64,000 bases of DNA. Source: Vespa crabro (Eukaryota > Arthropoda > Insecta > Hymenoptera > Vespidae). Below are positions 25,903-37,702 of the stretch, one piece after another; the stretch's first letter is position 1, and the number at the start of each line of letters is the position of its first letter. The translations under genes were made by a program, and so were the position numbers. The notes beneath the pieces were generated by a model. It was given only the letters and a program-made list of their open reading frames with translations, did no database searches and was not told where the DNA came from. The stretch spans positions 1,342,001-1,406,000 of the forward strand of contig NC_060969.1 in NCBI RefSeq assembly GCF_910589235.1. Direction: 5' to 3'.

Positions 25903-26571
25903 ATTTCTAATTATACTTTTACATTAACAAAACAAAATTATTTAATCTCATTTTACAATGTAAAAACATTAATTAGAATCATACAATTATTTGTATTATC
26001 GCAATATGATTTTAATTAACATATTTTTTGTTTTTGTTTTTTTTTTCTTTTTACAAAAACCTATTTGCGTTATATCTGAAAAAATTCATATTCAGAAAAA
26101 TCTCGAAATTTCTGAAGAGGAAAATAGAAATTTGACTTGCAGTAAATAAAAATAATAATAATATCATGAAAGATCTTTTTTGTTGCTTCCCCTGAGAGGT
26201 ATAAAATTCTTTTTGTTCTTTTTTTTTTTATTTTAGATATTTTTTTTTTTTTTAAATTAGGAACCTAGACAACATCATTACGCGAATATTATCAATATAA
26301 CAAAGAAATATTATCTTTCACAGCAGGTAAACGAAAATTTGACGGGGGTCACCAGAACCAGGGGGAATCTAAACGTCGCTTCCAGAGCAACTGGGGAAAC
26401 CAACCCCTCGCCCAACAACCACTGGGCAATGCGTACGGATTGGCGAGTGTGAATGGTGGCAGTGGTGGTGGTGGCGGTGACATAGGATTTGGAGGAAGAT
26501 CTGCAGCGCTCGGCGGCGTTTCTGGCGATGATCACGAATGGTATCAAGACTCATATCAATCGTGGAGCTAA
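10171..26571 (+). CDS. Syp: Syncrip / hnRNP Q-R family RNA-binding protein
   Basis: Join: 10171-10554, 10878-10985, 11123-11299, 12627-12762 (or 13553-13688), 17436-17641, 17764-17913, 17986-18131, 18267-18382, [19827-19841], 20765-20913, 24614-24770, 26327-26571. All junctions are GT/AG and phases agree, giving 657 aa without the microexon. Domains: N-terminal acidic helical domain of hnRNP Q/R (about 20-100); RRM1 (VFCGKIP at 165, RNP1 RGYAFITF 204-211); RRM2 (LFVGNI 246-251, RGFCFLEY 287-294); RRM3 (VLYVKNL 340-346, KDYAFVHF 372-379); Gly/Pro- then Tyr/Asp-rich region; RGG exon; a C-terminus with basic clusters KRK and KRR that may be the nuclear signal. The family binds mRNA in nucleus and cytoplasm and controls localisation, stability and translation; fly Syp acts in neuroblasts and at the neuromuscular junction. 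ATG 10171 lies two bases inside its exon. Identity is certain; isoform use is inferred. Confidence 0.95.
12627..12762 (+). other. Syp: Syncrip mutually exclusive exon 5a (RRM2 N-half)
   Basis: 136 nt, phase 0 in and phase 1 out, between acceptor CCCACAG and donor ACAG/GTAAAG. It encodes the end of the RRM1-RRM2 linker and RRM2 strand 1 and helix 1 (LFVGNIPKSKGKEEILEEF). It joins 17436 to give ...KLTAGLTEVIIY. It is the partner of 13553-13688, which has the same length and phases. Confidence 0.9.
12763..13552 (+). other. Intron between the two mutually exclusive exons
   Basis: 790 nt with composition much less AT-rich than other introns of the gene. A run of CCTA-type repeats (about 12787-12822) starts some 24 nt after the exon 5a donor. 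A 142-codon frame (12855-13283) resembles no known domain. Unusual composition in such introns is often regulatory; that is inference here. Confidence 0.45.
13553..13688 (+). other. Syp: Syncrip mutually exclusive exon 5b (RRM2 N-half)
   Basis: 136 nt, acceptor TTCTTACAG, donor GCAC/GTAAGT, phases identical to exon 5a. It encodes RRM2 strand 1 and helix 1 in an alternative version (LFVGNIPKNRDRDDLFEEF). I count 21 of 45 residues identical to 5a; the RNP2 core LFVGNIPK is unchanged. Joining to 17436 gives ...KHAPGLTEVIIY. Its first half (EIR.GK.IGV) is closer to vertebrate hnRNP Q, whereas 5a is closer in the helix. Confidence 0.9.
13689..17435 (+). other. Long Syncrip intron after the exon 5 pair
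   Basis: A 3.7-kb AT-rich intron. It has a GT-rich microsatellite (about 14884-14935) and a near-continuous T tract before the acceptor (listed separately). I see no further copy of exon 5 and no RNA gene. Confidence 0.6.
17287..17396 (+). promoter_or_regulatory. Extreme poly-T tract upstream of Syncrip exon 6
   Basis: About 110 nt of T runs broken only by single A or C bases, ending about 40 nt before the acceptor at 17434-17435. Exon 6 is the shared exon that must join either 5a or 5b, so this tract sits at the decision point. U-rich binders such as PTB, ELAV or TIA-1 type proteins are plausible ligands. It may also be a length-variable microsatellite. Confidence 0.5.
19827..19841 (+). other. 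Syp: Candidate 15-nt microexon of Syncrip
   Basis: Fifteen bases lie between an acceptor (CTGTTTACAG) and a strong donor (G/GTAAGC). Both phases are 1, matching flanking exons 18267-18382 and 20765-20913 exactly. Inclusion inserts ALKEI between the GDY and DYDYDYYG segments. The fit of both sites, length and phase makes chance less likely, but no transcript confirms it. Confidence 0.6.
20313..20369. repeat. TA microsatellite in a Syncrip intron
   Basis: Nearly perfect TA dinucleotides. Similar TA runs lie at about 5279-5322, 21213-21324, 25850-25896, 31486-31521 and 37630-37700. Confidence 0.9.
20914..22830 (+). other. Syp: Composite terminal exon of a short Syncrip isoform
   Basis: If the rather weak donor CCG/GTGGGT at 20914 is not used, the frame adds VGRLF and stops at 20929-20931, giving a protein of about 529 aa without the RGG exon and C-terminus. 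The downstream sequence is partly less AT-rich than other introns. It carries AATAAA at 22803-22808 followed by a GGTTTT-rich element, as expected for a 3'UTR end. It also contains TA repeats (about 21213-21324). Confidence 0.45.
26321..26326 (+). promoter_or_regulatory. Syp: NAGNAG tandem acceptor of the last Syncrip exon
   Basis: The acceptor reads CAGCAG. Use of the second AG gives ...LPGKRKF; use of the first adds one codon, giving ...LPAGKRKF. Both keep the frame. The change falls just before the basic cluster KRK at the start of the putative nuclear signal. Confidence 0.7.
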
Positions 26572-29438
26572 CTTCTGCGTGTATGTGAGTGAATACACAC
26601 GAACATACGTATATTGATATAAACAAAAAAAAAGCGCGTCACAAGAGATATAGAAAGTGCGAAAGGGAGAGAGAGAAAGTGAGAGAGTGAGTGAGAGAGA
26701 GAGAAAGAGAGAGAGAAAGAGAGAGAAATAGCATGCAGGGTTAAACAAAAAAATGAAGTTTAGAAAAAAATGAAAAGTTAGCGCAGAAGAGAGGTTTACG
26801 ACGAGAAAGAGAAATCAATCTGTACTATTAATTCTTTTTAATCGGAATTATTGTAAATGTTTTCACAAGAAAATGAAACAAAAAAAAGGGAGAAAGAGAG
26901 AAAGACAAAAAAAAATATAACGGAGTTCGTGCTCTGCGCCACCACCATCGCCCGCTGTTGTTGTGATTATGTACAGTGATGTGCCACTGGGACTAATTAT
27001 TACATCGGAGTGACCACCCACCCACCCCGTACTATTATTATATTACGATAATACTAATACTAATATTAAGTACCACTACTGCATTGTCACATTGTTTACT
27101 GCCAAGTGTTAAAGAACAGCGATGTTGACATTCGGATTGTGATGGCTCGTATTAATTAAGAGAACTCATGGAAGCCTGCGGTTTTTATTATGCGATGAGA
27201 CTAGATTTTTTTTGAATCTATGCAATGATGAATGAGTAACGTGTGCGTTTTAGATAGAGTTTATAGTTGTGAGGAGATTTTTGAGGAGGAGGTGGAGGAG
27301 GAGGGGAGGGGAGGAAAGAAAAGAAACAAAAAAGTTCAGTGTGAAAGTAAATAAGTGTGTATGTAAGAGGCACAACGTGATTGAAAAGGAAAAATAAAGC
27401 GCCAAAGGAATGATAAAAAAAGGAGGAAGAATGTTTAGGGGCGTGGTTAGATAGGAAAGGCGCGAGCCATTAACGAGTGAATGAGTGGGAGAGAATGTGA
27501 TAAACGTATGTGTGTGAAATCTTGAACGAATTCGCTTATAGAGCGGGGATTAGAAAAGATGATAATAATAATGAAAGAAAAAGAGAAAGAGAGGCCGAGT
27601 AACAGTTGGAAGAGAAAGGGTGTCCTTTAAAAAGGAGCGTGTCTTTTTTGTGTGCGTATGTGTGAGTGGTAGAGCGCGCCAAGCGCGCGGCTAGACCTTC
27701 TATTGTTGGTCTATAAATGTGTACAGTCAGTGAAACTATTATTATTAAGGGTCGGGCAAGCTTTGCGAAAGTAGAAAAAGCGAAACGTTTGTTAGCCAAT
27801 GGCTCTGCGGGTATCTCCCAGGTTCGTTCGGTTATGAGATATAGTTATGACGAGAAAGGAAAAAAAGAGATCTATTTGGTCAAAAGTATTGCTCATGATT
27901 GAGGAAAAAAAAAAGAAGAAAAAAACCCACTTGTACAGTAAATTTTTTCAATGGCAGTATCGGAAGTATAGCGAGGGTAAAACTCGGATCTAAATTATAT
28001 TTGTATTTATTTGTTGATGTGTTTTTTATAATGAAAAGAGGAAGTTAAAAAAAATCCGTTGACGGCTAAGAAAAAAAAAAAAAAAAAAGTAGGGAGAAAA
28101 AGAAAGAGAGAAAGTGGATAAGGAATTCTGGAAGAAACCTTTTCTAATTTTTTAGATAAAAAAACAAAAAAAAAAAAATAAGAAGAAAAAGAAAAAAAAA
28201 AGATGTTAGTTCGCCCAATTATTTTTATTTTATTTTTTATTTTTGCCAAATGCACAGAAAATGTTTTTAACGATTGATATTGACTGGCTAGAAATTTGAT
28301 GATTTATAGTTATGAATCGAAGTAGGATTACAAAATGTACGCAAAAGTTTTAAAATGCATGAACACATACAGCACACGTTTTGAGTGTTGACTTGTTGTT
28401 ATTGTTAGCCTGTTAGTTAATTAGTAAGAGTTGTAAGTGCGGGCTGTAGTTGGTCCCTGTCCCTGGAGCCCAGACACCCCCTGTTCTGGAGATTATTTGA
28501 AAAGGATAAAAAGAGCATACGCAAAACAATTTATATTTTACACGCACCCCCCGAACACGAAGTTAAATAAAAGAAAGAAATAAAGAAATAAAGAAATAAA
28601 GAAATAAAGAAATAAAAAAAAGAAAAAAAGAGAGAAAGAAAGAAAGAAAAAAGGAAGAAAAAAAAAGAAAGAAAGAAAATTATAATGGACGACTGCATAT
28701 CAAACCTCTGCTGTTTAATTGCACACTAATGAAACGAGGCTTTCGTATTATAACGTTAGCCTAATTTGATATGAAATAATATCAGTAGGATGGACGAATA
28801 ATCATGCGATCGAAATAAATCGGTTATAATGACGTGTATCCGCCATTGACTACCCGAATAAGATTTATCTGAATATCGTGTTATGAGAAAGCACATGAGA
28901 TAAATGGTCTTACACATAACGAAAGTATGAAACAAATAGACGTAACCATGGACAAAATGTCTGGATGATAATCGATTGCTCGCAAACCCTCGTATTTATG
29001 AGCATTTTGTTAATTTTTATTCATGTTTTACTTAAGTCTAGTTTTTTTTTGTCGTCGTCGATACCGTTTTGTTATTGGCGATTTAAGCAACATCTAGTAG
29101 TAATCATTAACTTCTCCTCTCCATTCTTACTTCCTGTCCCCAATTCACGATCATTGTTTAAAAAAGAAAAAAGAAAAAAAAAAGAAAAAAAAAACTACCA
29201 ATCCCAAGATCAAAAATATTACATTAATAACCATTGCCATCTTTCATTCCTCCTGTCCCCCTTTTTACTCATTATCCAATTACCGTATTTTATATCTACC
29301 TACCTATTCTACTTACCTACACACATCCTATTTATAAAAGCATAATATCGAGGATATAATACTATTAATATTAACAATATAATAAGGATGATATTGCTAA
29401 TCATACTGAGTGGGTTTTTGTGACATGATAATATTTCA

Positions 29439-29482
<44 letters not shown>

Positions 29483-30510
29483 GTAATTCTGGTTTCTCCG
29501 AAATTGTAAGTAAAGGATGATGGTATAAAAGCAAGGAAAAAAAATATATTGTAGAATGGCAAAGATAGAGAGTTTCGGCTTGCGGGGGCAAGGAAGCTTA
29601 ACTGGCAAAAGCGGAGGCAGTTCACGGTGACGAGACTTTAGACTGATCTAGGTACTAGCGTTACGATATTGGCCCCGCCCCGGCTTATAAGGCGCCCCAA
29701 AAGTATCACTCACCTCCTCTTTTATACTCTTACCGGTGTGGCAGCTGGGGTGCCTGGGGGGTTGTCGGTCGCATTTAGGATAATGCACCACTGTGGCTGG
29801 CGATGCTATGGCCACACACGCGCCCTTTTACCCGGCCAATGCCCTAATTCGCGGTTTACACATCCTTGGGAAACTTGACTCTTTTTGGTTGGCCCGTATC
29901 AGGCGGATGTTGTGTGATTTTTGGGTCGATCAATTTATGTTAATTACGACCCAAAGACGTGTTTTTTAATTATATATAAATATATTATATATTATATTCC
30001 TGCGAATATGCATTTTGTGACGTGATGTTATTTAGCAGTAATAAGAAAAGGAAAAAAAATATGAAACAAGGGAAAAAGAAAAAAGAAAACATCTAAAAAA
30101 AAAAACAAACAGAACGAACGAACGAACGAACATGTTATGTTTCGCGCCACATGTCAGCTCCACGGCTATATCAAAAATCGAATAGACCAGAAATTTTTAC
30201 AACCAAAAATTCTTATCTCATTACTGGATCATGTTGTTCAAATTTATATATATATATATTTATATATATATATAAATTTCTTTTTTTTCTAAGTTATCCA
30301 TCTACCAATTGCTTTGCTTTTTTTTTTTAATTTCCCGCAATTTAAAAGTTGCCTCTAATTTTAGTGTGACGTAGTTAAACATAATGATTAATAACGAATT
30401 TAAAAAACAATGTTAAAATGGTTCCTTTTTTCGGGCTAGGAGCTTGATTTAAAGTGTCAAAGATTTTTGTGTATGACCAGATGTATTCTACATGTCTCAA
30501 TAAACAGTTG
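26572..30510 (+). other. Probable long 3'UTR of Syncrip
   Basis: No coding frame. GA-rich and A-rich runs (about 26660-26730, 27285-27330, 28570-28680) alternate with less AT-rich blocks. Possible poly(A) signals include AATAAA near 27392, near 28564 and at about 30499 (CTCAATAAACAG); the last gives a 3'UTR of about 3.9 kb. A direct repeat of a CCCTGT..CTGGAG motif lies near 28454-28490. Which end is used cannot be told. Confidence 0.5.
29556..29930. other. GC-rich island
   Basis: A sharply GC-rich block in A/T homopolymer-rich DNA, with a GC box (CCCCGCCCC, about 29672) beside TTATAAGG (about 29685). It could be a promoter, an element of the Syncrip 3'UTR, or a 5' exon of the CUB-domain gene. 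A 69-codon plus frame shows no known domain. Confidence 0.3.
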
Positions 30511-30879
30511 TATGTGAATTACCTTTCATAATCACTGTTATCAGTTATTTTCATTAACTTATACTATCCATCTCTTACTCCCCCCTCTACCGCTGCATAA
30601 TTAATAATAATAATAATAATAGTAATAGTAAAAATACTCGATTAGATTGTAAGGTAAAATTTAAAAAAATAAAATCTAATTTGATAAAATATTATAAAAA
30701 ATTTATTACAGGGAATATCTTGAACAATTTTTATAAGTTTTTGAAGGAGCTTTAACGATCATGTTTTCAACCATGAATATCATCACACGATTCTTTATAA
30801 TTAGCAAAAGAAGAAGAAGAGGAAGAAAAAGAAAAGGCAACTTTGTCACGTTCGAGTAATTTTGCCGCGAAAAAACATT

Positions 30880-31203
30880 TCTCCCACTCGGTATCGCAAT
30901 CATCCCCTTCTACTCAAAAGTCTAGCCAATAAGGACGCATCACTCACACCACTGCAGCCCCCTTGTGACGACCTCTGTCGGTAGTGAAAGAGGGTGTGTT
31001 AGGTTAAACGGTGAGGCGATTGTCATCGCGTCGTTCTTCGTGCCGATTAAAGAGCCAACTTAGACGATACTTGCACCTCTGCGGGTGCTTCTTCGCGTGT
31101 ATTTGCCAGTGATGGTTCCGCGTTGCTTCCATTACCTTGACGCCCTTATTTTCTACACCGTTAATAACCAAGAACAAGAAAAGAAACAGAAACAGTGCAC
31201 GGT
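30880..31203 (+). promoter_or_regulatory. Candidate promoter / 5'UTR exon of the LEV-10-like gene
   Basis: A GC-richer block with CCAATAAGG (about 30926), a TTAGGTTAA motif (about 31001) and a donor-like site near 31202 (GCACG/GTAAAA). The first coding exon of the CUB gene begins with an acceptor at 33328-33329, so an upstream 5'UTR exon must exist. This is the most promoter-like stretch nearby. Confidence 0.35.
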
Positions 31204-31483
31204 AAAATGAAAAAAAAAAAAAAAAAGAAAAACGAAAAGAAGAAAACCTATATATAATAGATAAAAATTTGGCCGATCAAATGCTAATAAAAAAAATTAA
31301 ATTTATTATTTACTTTCTAAAAATAAATTTGTATGCATTTTACGCCAAAACGGTGATCGAATTTTATCAAAAATATATCTGTTCAAAATGTCAATTAACT
31401 AGTTCATTAAAGTAGAATAATAAATAAGATTAAAAAAAAAGAAAAAAGAAGTTCATGAATGTCCTCGTTTTTGGCGTAACTGC

Positions 31484-31540
<57 letters not shown>

Positions 31541-33337
31541 TTCTAAGATAAAACGAGCTTTGAAGAAGTTAAATATTTTAATTTGTTGTACACAGATATA
31601 TTATGTATATTGAGAGAAAGAGAGAGAGAGAATGGTGCGTGCGTCGTGTGTGCGTGTGCGTGCTTGCCTCGTGTGTGCATGCGTGCTATCAATGGAGAAA
31701 CGGATCCTTGACTTTAACATACGGTAATGGTATCTTTTATTAAAAGAATTCTCTCGAAAGAGCATCCTTTTCATCCTTTGGATCTTATTCGATATGCACG
31801 GTCGGGTTTATATGCCGCAGAGGGGTGGTGACCCGAACTCTAACGGGTGGGACCATGATACACATATACTTTTGCAATCTACATGTATGGGACATTGGTA
31901 GTGTCCCAAATATGTGGGATTACTTTAAGATATATACACACACACAAACACATACATATATGTTTTTTTTTCTCTAATAAACTGGGTCAATTAGATAGTT
32001 CTTGTTGTTTAATTATTTCTTTGAAAAGAAAAAAAAATTATAATAATAATAATAATAATAATAATAATTGGAGGTACTGTTATTGACCTTATTATCACCC
32101 TTTGTTAAGCATATGGGTGCGGTTTTGGTTTATTTATATTTTTTCTCTATTTTTTTCTGTTTCTGTTTTCGACCTTTTTTTTCTATTTATCTTTTTTACT
32201 GAAAACTCGTTCACGTTTTATTACTCTTTCAAGTAGTCATATTTATCGGGAGGAAAAAAAAAGAATAGAGGGAAAATGACGTTCGATCGTTCCACCCTCC
32301 AGGATATGAAAAAGAATGTGCCTTGTTCAAGGGCGTGGCAAATTCGTTATGCTGATCATTGGATCAGTTTAATTCAAATATGATACTTTTAATGATCGTT
32401 CTTATGTAGGTCAGTAACGATACAAAAACATGACCTTATTTTTTTTTTTTTTCTTCTTTTTTTTTAGTCTTCATAAAATAATAATCATTGAAAACCTTTA
32501 ATCGTTATATTAAATTCTTTTTTAATTTTTTGAATATTCATATTTAGTTATATTATTAAAATTGTTTATTGAATTTATTGAGTATTATTGCGAATGTTCC
32601 AATATATACTAACTACTTTTTATAAATATTTAAAATTTCTTGAAAATATAATAATGTTTGTGTTATTATTTGTTCGTCTAAATATTGCAGAAATTTGTTT
32701 GAAATTCAGCGGCATCTTGATCCATACGCACGTACGTGGCACAAAACTAATACTTCGTAAAAACTTCAAGCCTCGTAAATATGTATATGTATTTATCCAT
32801 AAGTCTAAATCAGGGTTGTCGAAAAACTGTTTTTTCATGTTAAAATACCCTCGTTTATATATTTTATAATAAAGAAAAAATTACATATGATAAAAAAAAA
32901 GATTCACTAACTGTGAATCGAATGTAAGCGTCATTATTTTTAATTATTTTACTTGGAAAGAAGAGTGATAGAAGAGAAGAGAGTTTTTATGTAAAGTTGT
33001 CAAGTGCGATGAAGGATGAGAATGACTATAAATACTTAATTCGACACTTCTAATCTAAGCAATTGATTATTCTTTTTATTTTTCATTCAATATTTTTAAT
33101 TTACGTAGGGGTATCTATAAAATATTGATCATACTTTACAGATGATCTTTTGGATCAGTTTTCCTTATTCTTCCTATGTGTGGAATAGACACTGACGATA
33201 TGGTAATTATTGTTATTAATCTTTATTGACTACTGTGTTTTATCATATTTATATAAAAATATAAATATAATTTTATATACATCTCCATATATTATATATT
33301 TCTTATGAGAAATGTAATTATTATCACAGGATGCAGT

Positions 33338-33434
33338 ATGGCTTCAGTACTTTGGCATATCTCTGGAAATAGTTATGCTTCTCCTGCCTTTGTCTTGCTC
33401 TTATTGTTACTCTGCCCACACAATACTACAGGTC

Positions 33435-33514
<80 letters not shown>

Positions 33515-36500
33515 CATCATTATTATTATTATTAAATATAGGCATAACATAATATTAACATGCATAATTAAACATAGAAGATTGGATAATGATAATATTT
33601 TAGGATATTTTATTTAAGGATAAAATCCTGTTTTACAAATACTCAATATATATTTTGTTTAGATAGTTTTCAATTACTAATAAGATTTTTAAAAGAATTA
33701 TAATCTTTTTTAATTCTGTATTAATATGGTATGGTGTGTTCCCGGTGGCGGTGGATATTGTTGGGGTTCTTTGATTCATCATCATTCCTGAATTCAGCCC
33801 GTGAGGTAATTGAGGCTCCACTGCCACAGCAAGACCACATTCCATCACTGCCACCACCACCGGGACGTCTCACCACTGCCAAAACACCAAGTACGTTATT
33901 TATTTTGGTTCAATAAAATAAATTATAATAGTTTAAATATTATCACATTATAAATATATGTCAAAATGAGAATTTTTATTCTTAGAGATGCTATGGATCC
34001 ATTTATGTAATAATATTTATACTGCATTTGTATGTCACAACTATATTTTACAGATGGGCTTTTATAAACACATTTATTAAAATTATGATTTATGAATTAC
34101 AATATGTTTACATTGTACTATATTTGTTTTTAGAGTGCGATCAAAAATTTATAAGCACTCCTGATGGGCCCCAAAATGGAACTTTCTATGCACCTACACT
34201 GATAAATCTAGAAGGAGAATCTCGGCAGTGCGTTTACACGTTTTTAGCAGGACCACGTCAACGCGTGGAACTTATTTTTACTACATTTGGTCTTCGAGGC
34301 ACACCACCAGCGTAAGTAATATAACAAATGATTATTGATTATAATATATTGCTTTTTAAATCGCTGTCCTAAATGTATTTCTGCTGCCTATAGTGGATCT
34401 GCTGTTGGAGAATTACCTGCGTGAGTTCCATTTTTGACGAATATTTATTAAAATATTAGGTTCTATCCAATAATTCAAGAAAATTTTATAACCGTTTTAA
34501 TTTTTGTATTTATTTTCCATCAATTTTTTTATAAAAAATTTGAATATAGTTTTTCTTTTTTTCAGTTGTAGCCATGAATACATGGATATATATTCGGAAA
34601 TTCGTTCAGAAAACACTACCAAGTTAATAGAAACACCATTTGGAGGTCGTTTTTGTGGCCCTATTCCTCCTCGAAAACGTGTTTCTCTTTATCAAGGCAT
34701 TGCTCTCAGTTTTTATACTGACAAAAATATAACGTTACCTAGCTTATTCAGTGGGAAATATACTTTTATCAATGCATGTAAGTTGTTTAAAAAAGAAAAC
34801 ATGTAAAAATAAATGAAAGGTTTTTTTATTGAATATATGATTATAAATAAATTAATGTTATATTTATATAGCTGAATTCGAAGTTGGAACACCAGTACCA
34901 AGTGCACCATGTTCTTTCACAGTAAATTCAGATGCTAAACGTACTGGAAACATATTATCTCCCACTTATCCAGGAACTTATCCAAAAGATCTTGCATGTA
35001 GTTATCAATTCATTGGAAAAACAAGTCAAAGAATACGCTTGGAGTTTCGAGATTTTGACTTATTCTTTGGTGGACCGCAGTATGTATTTTGATTTCATAA
35101 TATTTTTTTATAACATATAGGAATAATGAAATGAAACAATGTTATATTACAGTTGCCCTTTGGATTACGTAAAAGTATATGATGGACTCGACAATTCATC
35201 TGCTGTTATTGGAACATATTGTGGGCAACAACGAAATTTGGTATTATATTCATCAGAATCCAGTCTATTTGTATTATTTGTTACTCTTCAGCGTACAGCG
35301 AATACACAAAATCGCGGTTTCAAAGGAATTTTTGAATTTTCAGAAAGTTTTGTTAAATTAGGTAAATATTTATATATACATATATATATATTTTAAAGAT
35401 ACAAACAAAGATTAGATTTAAAATTCGTAATTACCTTCTATGTTTAGACTTTATAATCAGTTATAATGGTGAACATATACGAGGATCGGAATGTGATCAG
35501 AAGATTTTAAGTAAAAAAAAATCTTCTGGATTTGTGGTTAGTCCTAATTTCCCGTTTCCTTATATGCCAAAAGTTGTATGTCGTTATTTTATTTATGGAA
35601 TGCAAGATTCACAACATCTTGAACGTGTTCGCTTGGAATTTGTATCATTTGAAATTCCAAAAAGTGAGGCTAAAGGAGAGTAAGTATAATTATATAAAAA
35701 TATTTACATTATAATTATAATTATATACAACCATGTATAATTGAAATTATATGTTCTTGCTTGTTGTTTATAGTTCAGCATGTACTGATGGTTACTTAAA
35801 ACTATATTTGAAAGGTCAAGAAGCAACAGATTCTTATGATAAATTTGATTATGAATTATGTGGTATGAAAAGTAATCCAGAAAATGTAGTTAGCGATGGC
35901 CCAAGACTTGTTATGGTATTCAGTAGTGGAGAATTTCAAGGGAAAGGTTTTAAAGCACGGTAAATATCAAAATATATCAAAGAGAAATATATATTACATA
36001 TGTTTGTAATATATGTTTTTATATATTATACTCTTTTTTATATATTATAGGTATACATTTGAGACAGAATATAAAATACCTGGAACAGCAGAACCAGATG
36101 GTACTTGTACATTTAAATACAGAAGTTCCTCTCGAAAAAGGGGAGATTTTAATTCCCCGCGATATCCTAGTAATTATCCAAGTGATACAAATTGTACTTA
36201 TTTCTTTTATTCAACGCCAAATGAACAAGTGACATTGATCTTTGACCATTTTAAAGTTAGAACCAAAAATCTGAATGTAACGTCCGGTCACTATGGGTGA
36301 GATAAAAAAAATAATTTTCCAATATATGTAAAAAGATTGGAATTGAAATACTGTAATATAGATTACGTTTTTAATTTTATCCTTTTACAGGTTTGAATTA
36401 TGTCAAGATGACTGGTTAGAAATTTATATTATGTATCGCGATAATACAGAAAAATTAATAGGCAGGTATTGCGGTATGACTGCTCCAGGACCAGTAGAAT

Positions 36501-37657
36501 CAACTCTTGGTGCTCTTGGTTTAAAAGTAATTTTACATTCAGATTCCGAACTTGTTTATAGCGGATTTAAAGCGCGTTATACTTTTGAGGTAGCAAAACC
36601 AATTTTTGGAGGTAAGAAATTAAAGAATATAATATTCATTTATTACTTCATTTAATATCATAATATTATAGATTGTGGATCAAATATTAGCAGTCTGAAT
36701 TATGGAGTAATAACTAGTCCTAACTTTCCAAATAAATATGATGGGCCGTCGAAAAATTTTGCCAGTAAAACATGTAATTGGTTCATAAGAGTACGACCGA
36801 ATCAACAAATATTATTGAATTTTGATAAATTTTCTGTAGAAGGTGATCAAACTGGTAAGTAATAAATACGTATATATTATATTGTCTTTTTACATACATA
36901 TATATTATATCATTTTTTTTTAATGTTTCTTTAGCACGAGGTTGTCCTGCAGCAGTACTACGTATGTGGTATTCTAGTTCGTCCACCCCACTTGAGCTTT
37001 GTGGTGTTAAAAATGGTGATTCCAAGTGGAGCTTTTTATCAGAAGATAATAATATGCGTCTTAGGTAAATGTTTATTTCTTATATTCTTTCAAATAACTT
37101 TATGTTATAATGATACTAAATAAATATTGTACATAATATTTACAGTTTCATATCAGCAGATAAAGCAGTTGGACAACATGGTTTCAGAGCAATATGGACA
37201 GAGATAAATAAAAATAGTAATTGTCCAAATCAATTTCTTTGCAGCAAAAATAAGTATTGTATTGCAGAAACCTTGAGATGTAATAATATCAAAAATTGTG
37301 GGCCGGACGATTCATCGGACGAAGAGAACTGTAAGTTTTGAAAATAATAGATATTTTCAAAATCTTCTTTTAATGTATTTTGATGTTGTCTTTTGCTTAT
37401 ACGATTTCTATATTCACGTGAATTATTCATATATAGTAGCGTAGTACAATTGTGGTTATTACTGATTTTCACATTAAAATTTGTATGTATTCTTATTATA
37501 TATTTAATACCATGTATAAATGGTTCACAAATGTATTATAAAAAAGTAATTAAAGGACGCACAAATAATTTGGTGTGAAGTCTGTTAATGACTACATTTG
37601 TACATGGAAGTGTTTTTCTCTCTCTCTCTCTCTCTCTTTTTCTATATATATATATAG

Positions 37658-37702
<45 letters not shown>

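Noticed and set aside
29669..29878. 69-codon plus-strand frame in the GC-rich island
   Set aside because: No domain and no splice sites in phase; GC-rich DNA has few stops.
33305..33337. ATG at 33305 as the start of the LEV-10-like protein
   Set aside because: It precedes the acceptor at 33328-33329. The ATG at 33338 gives a clean signal peptide.
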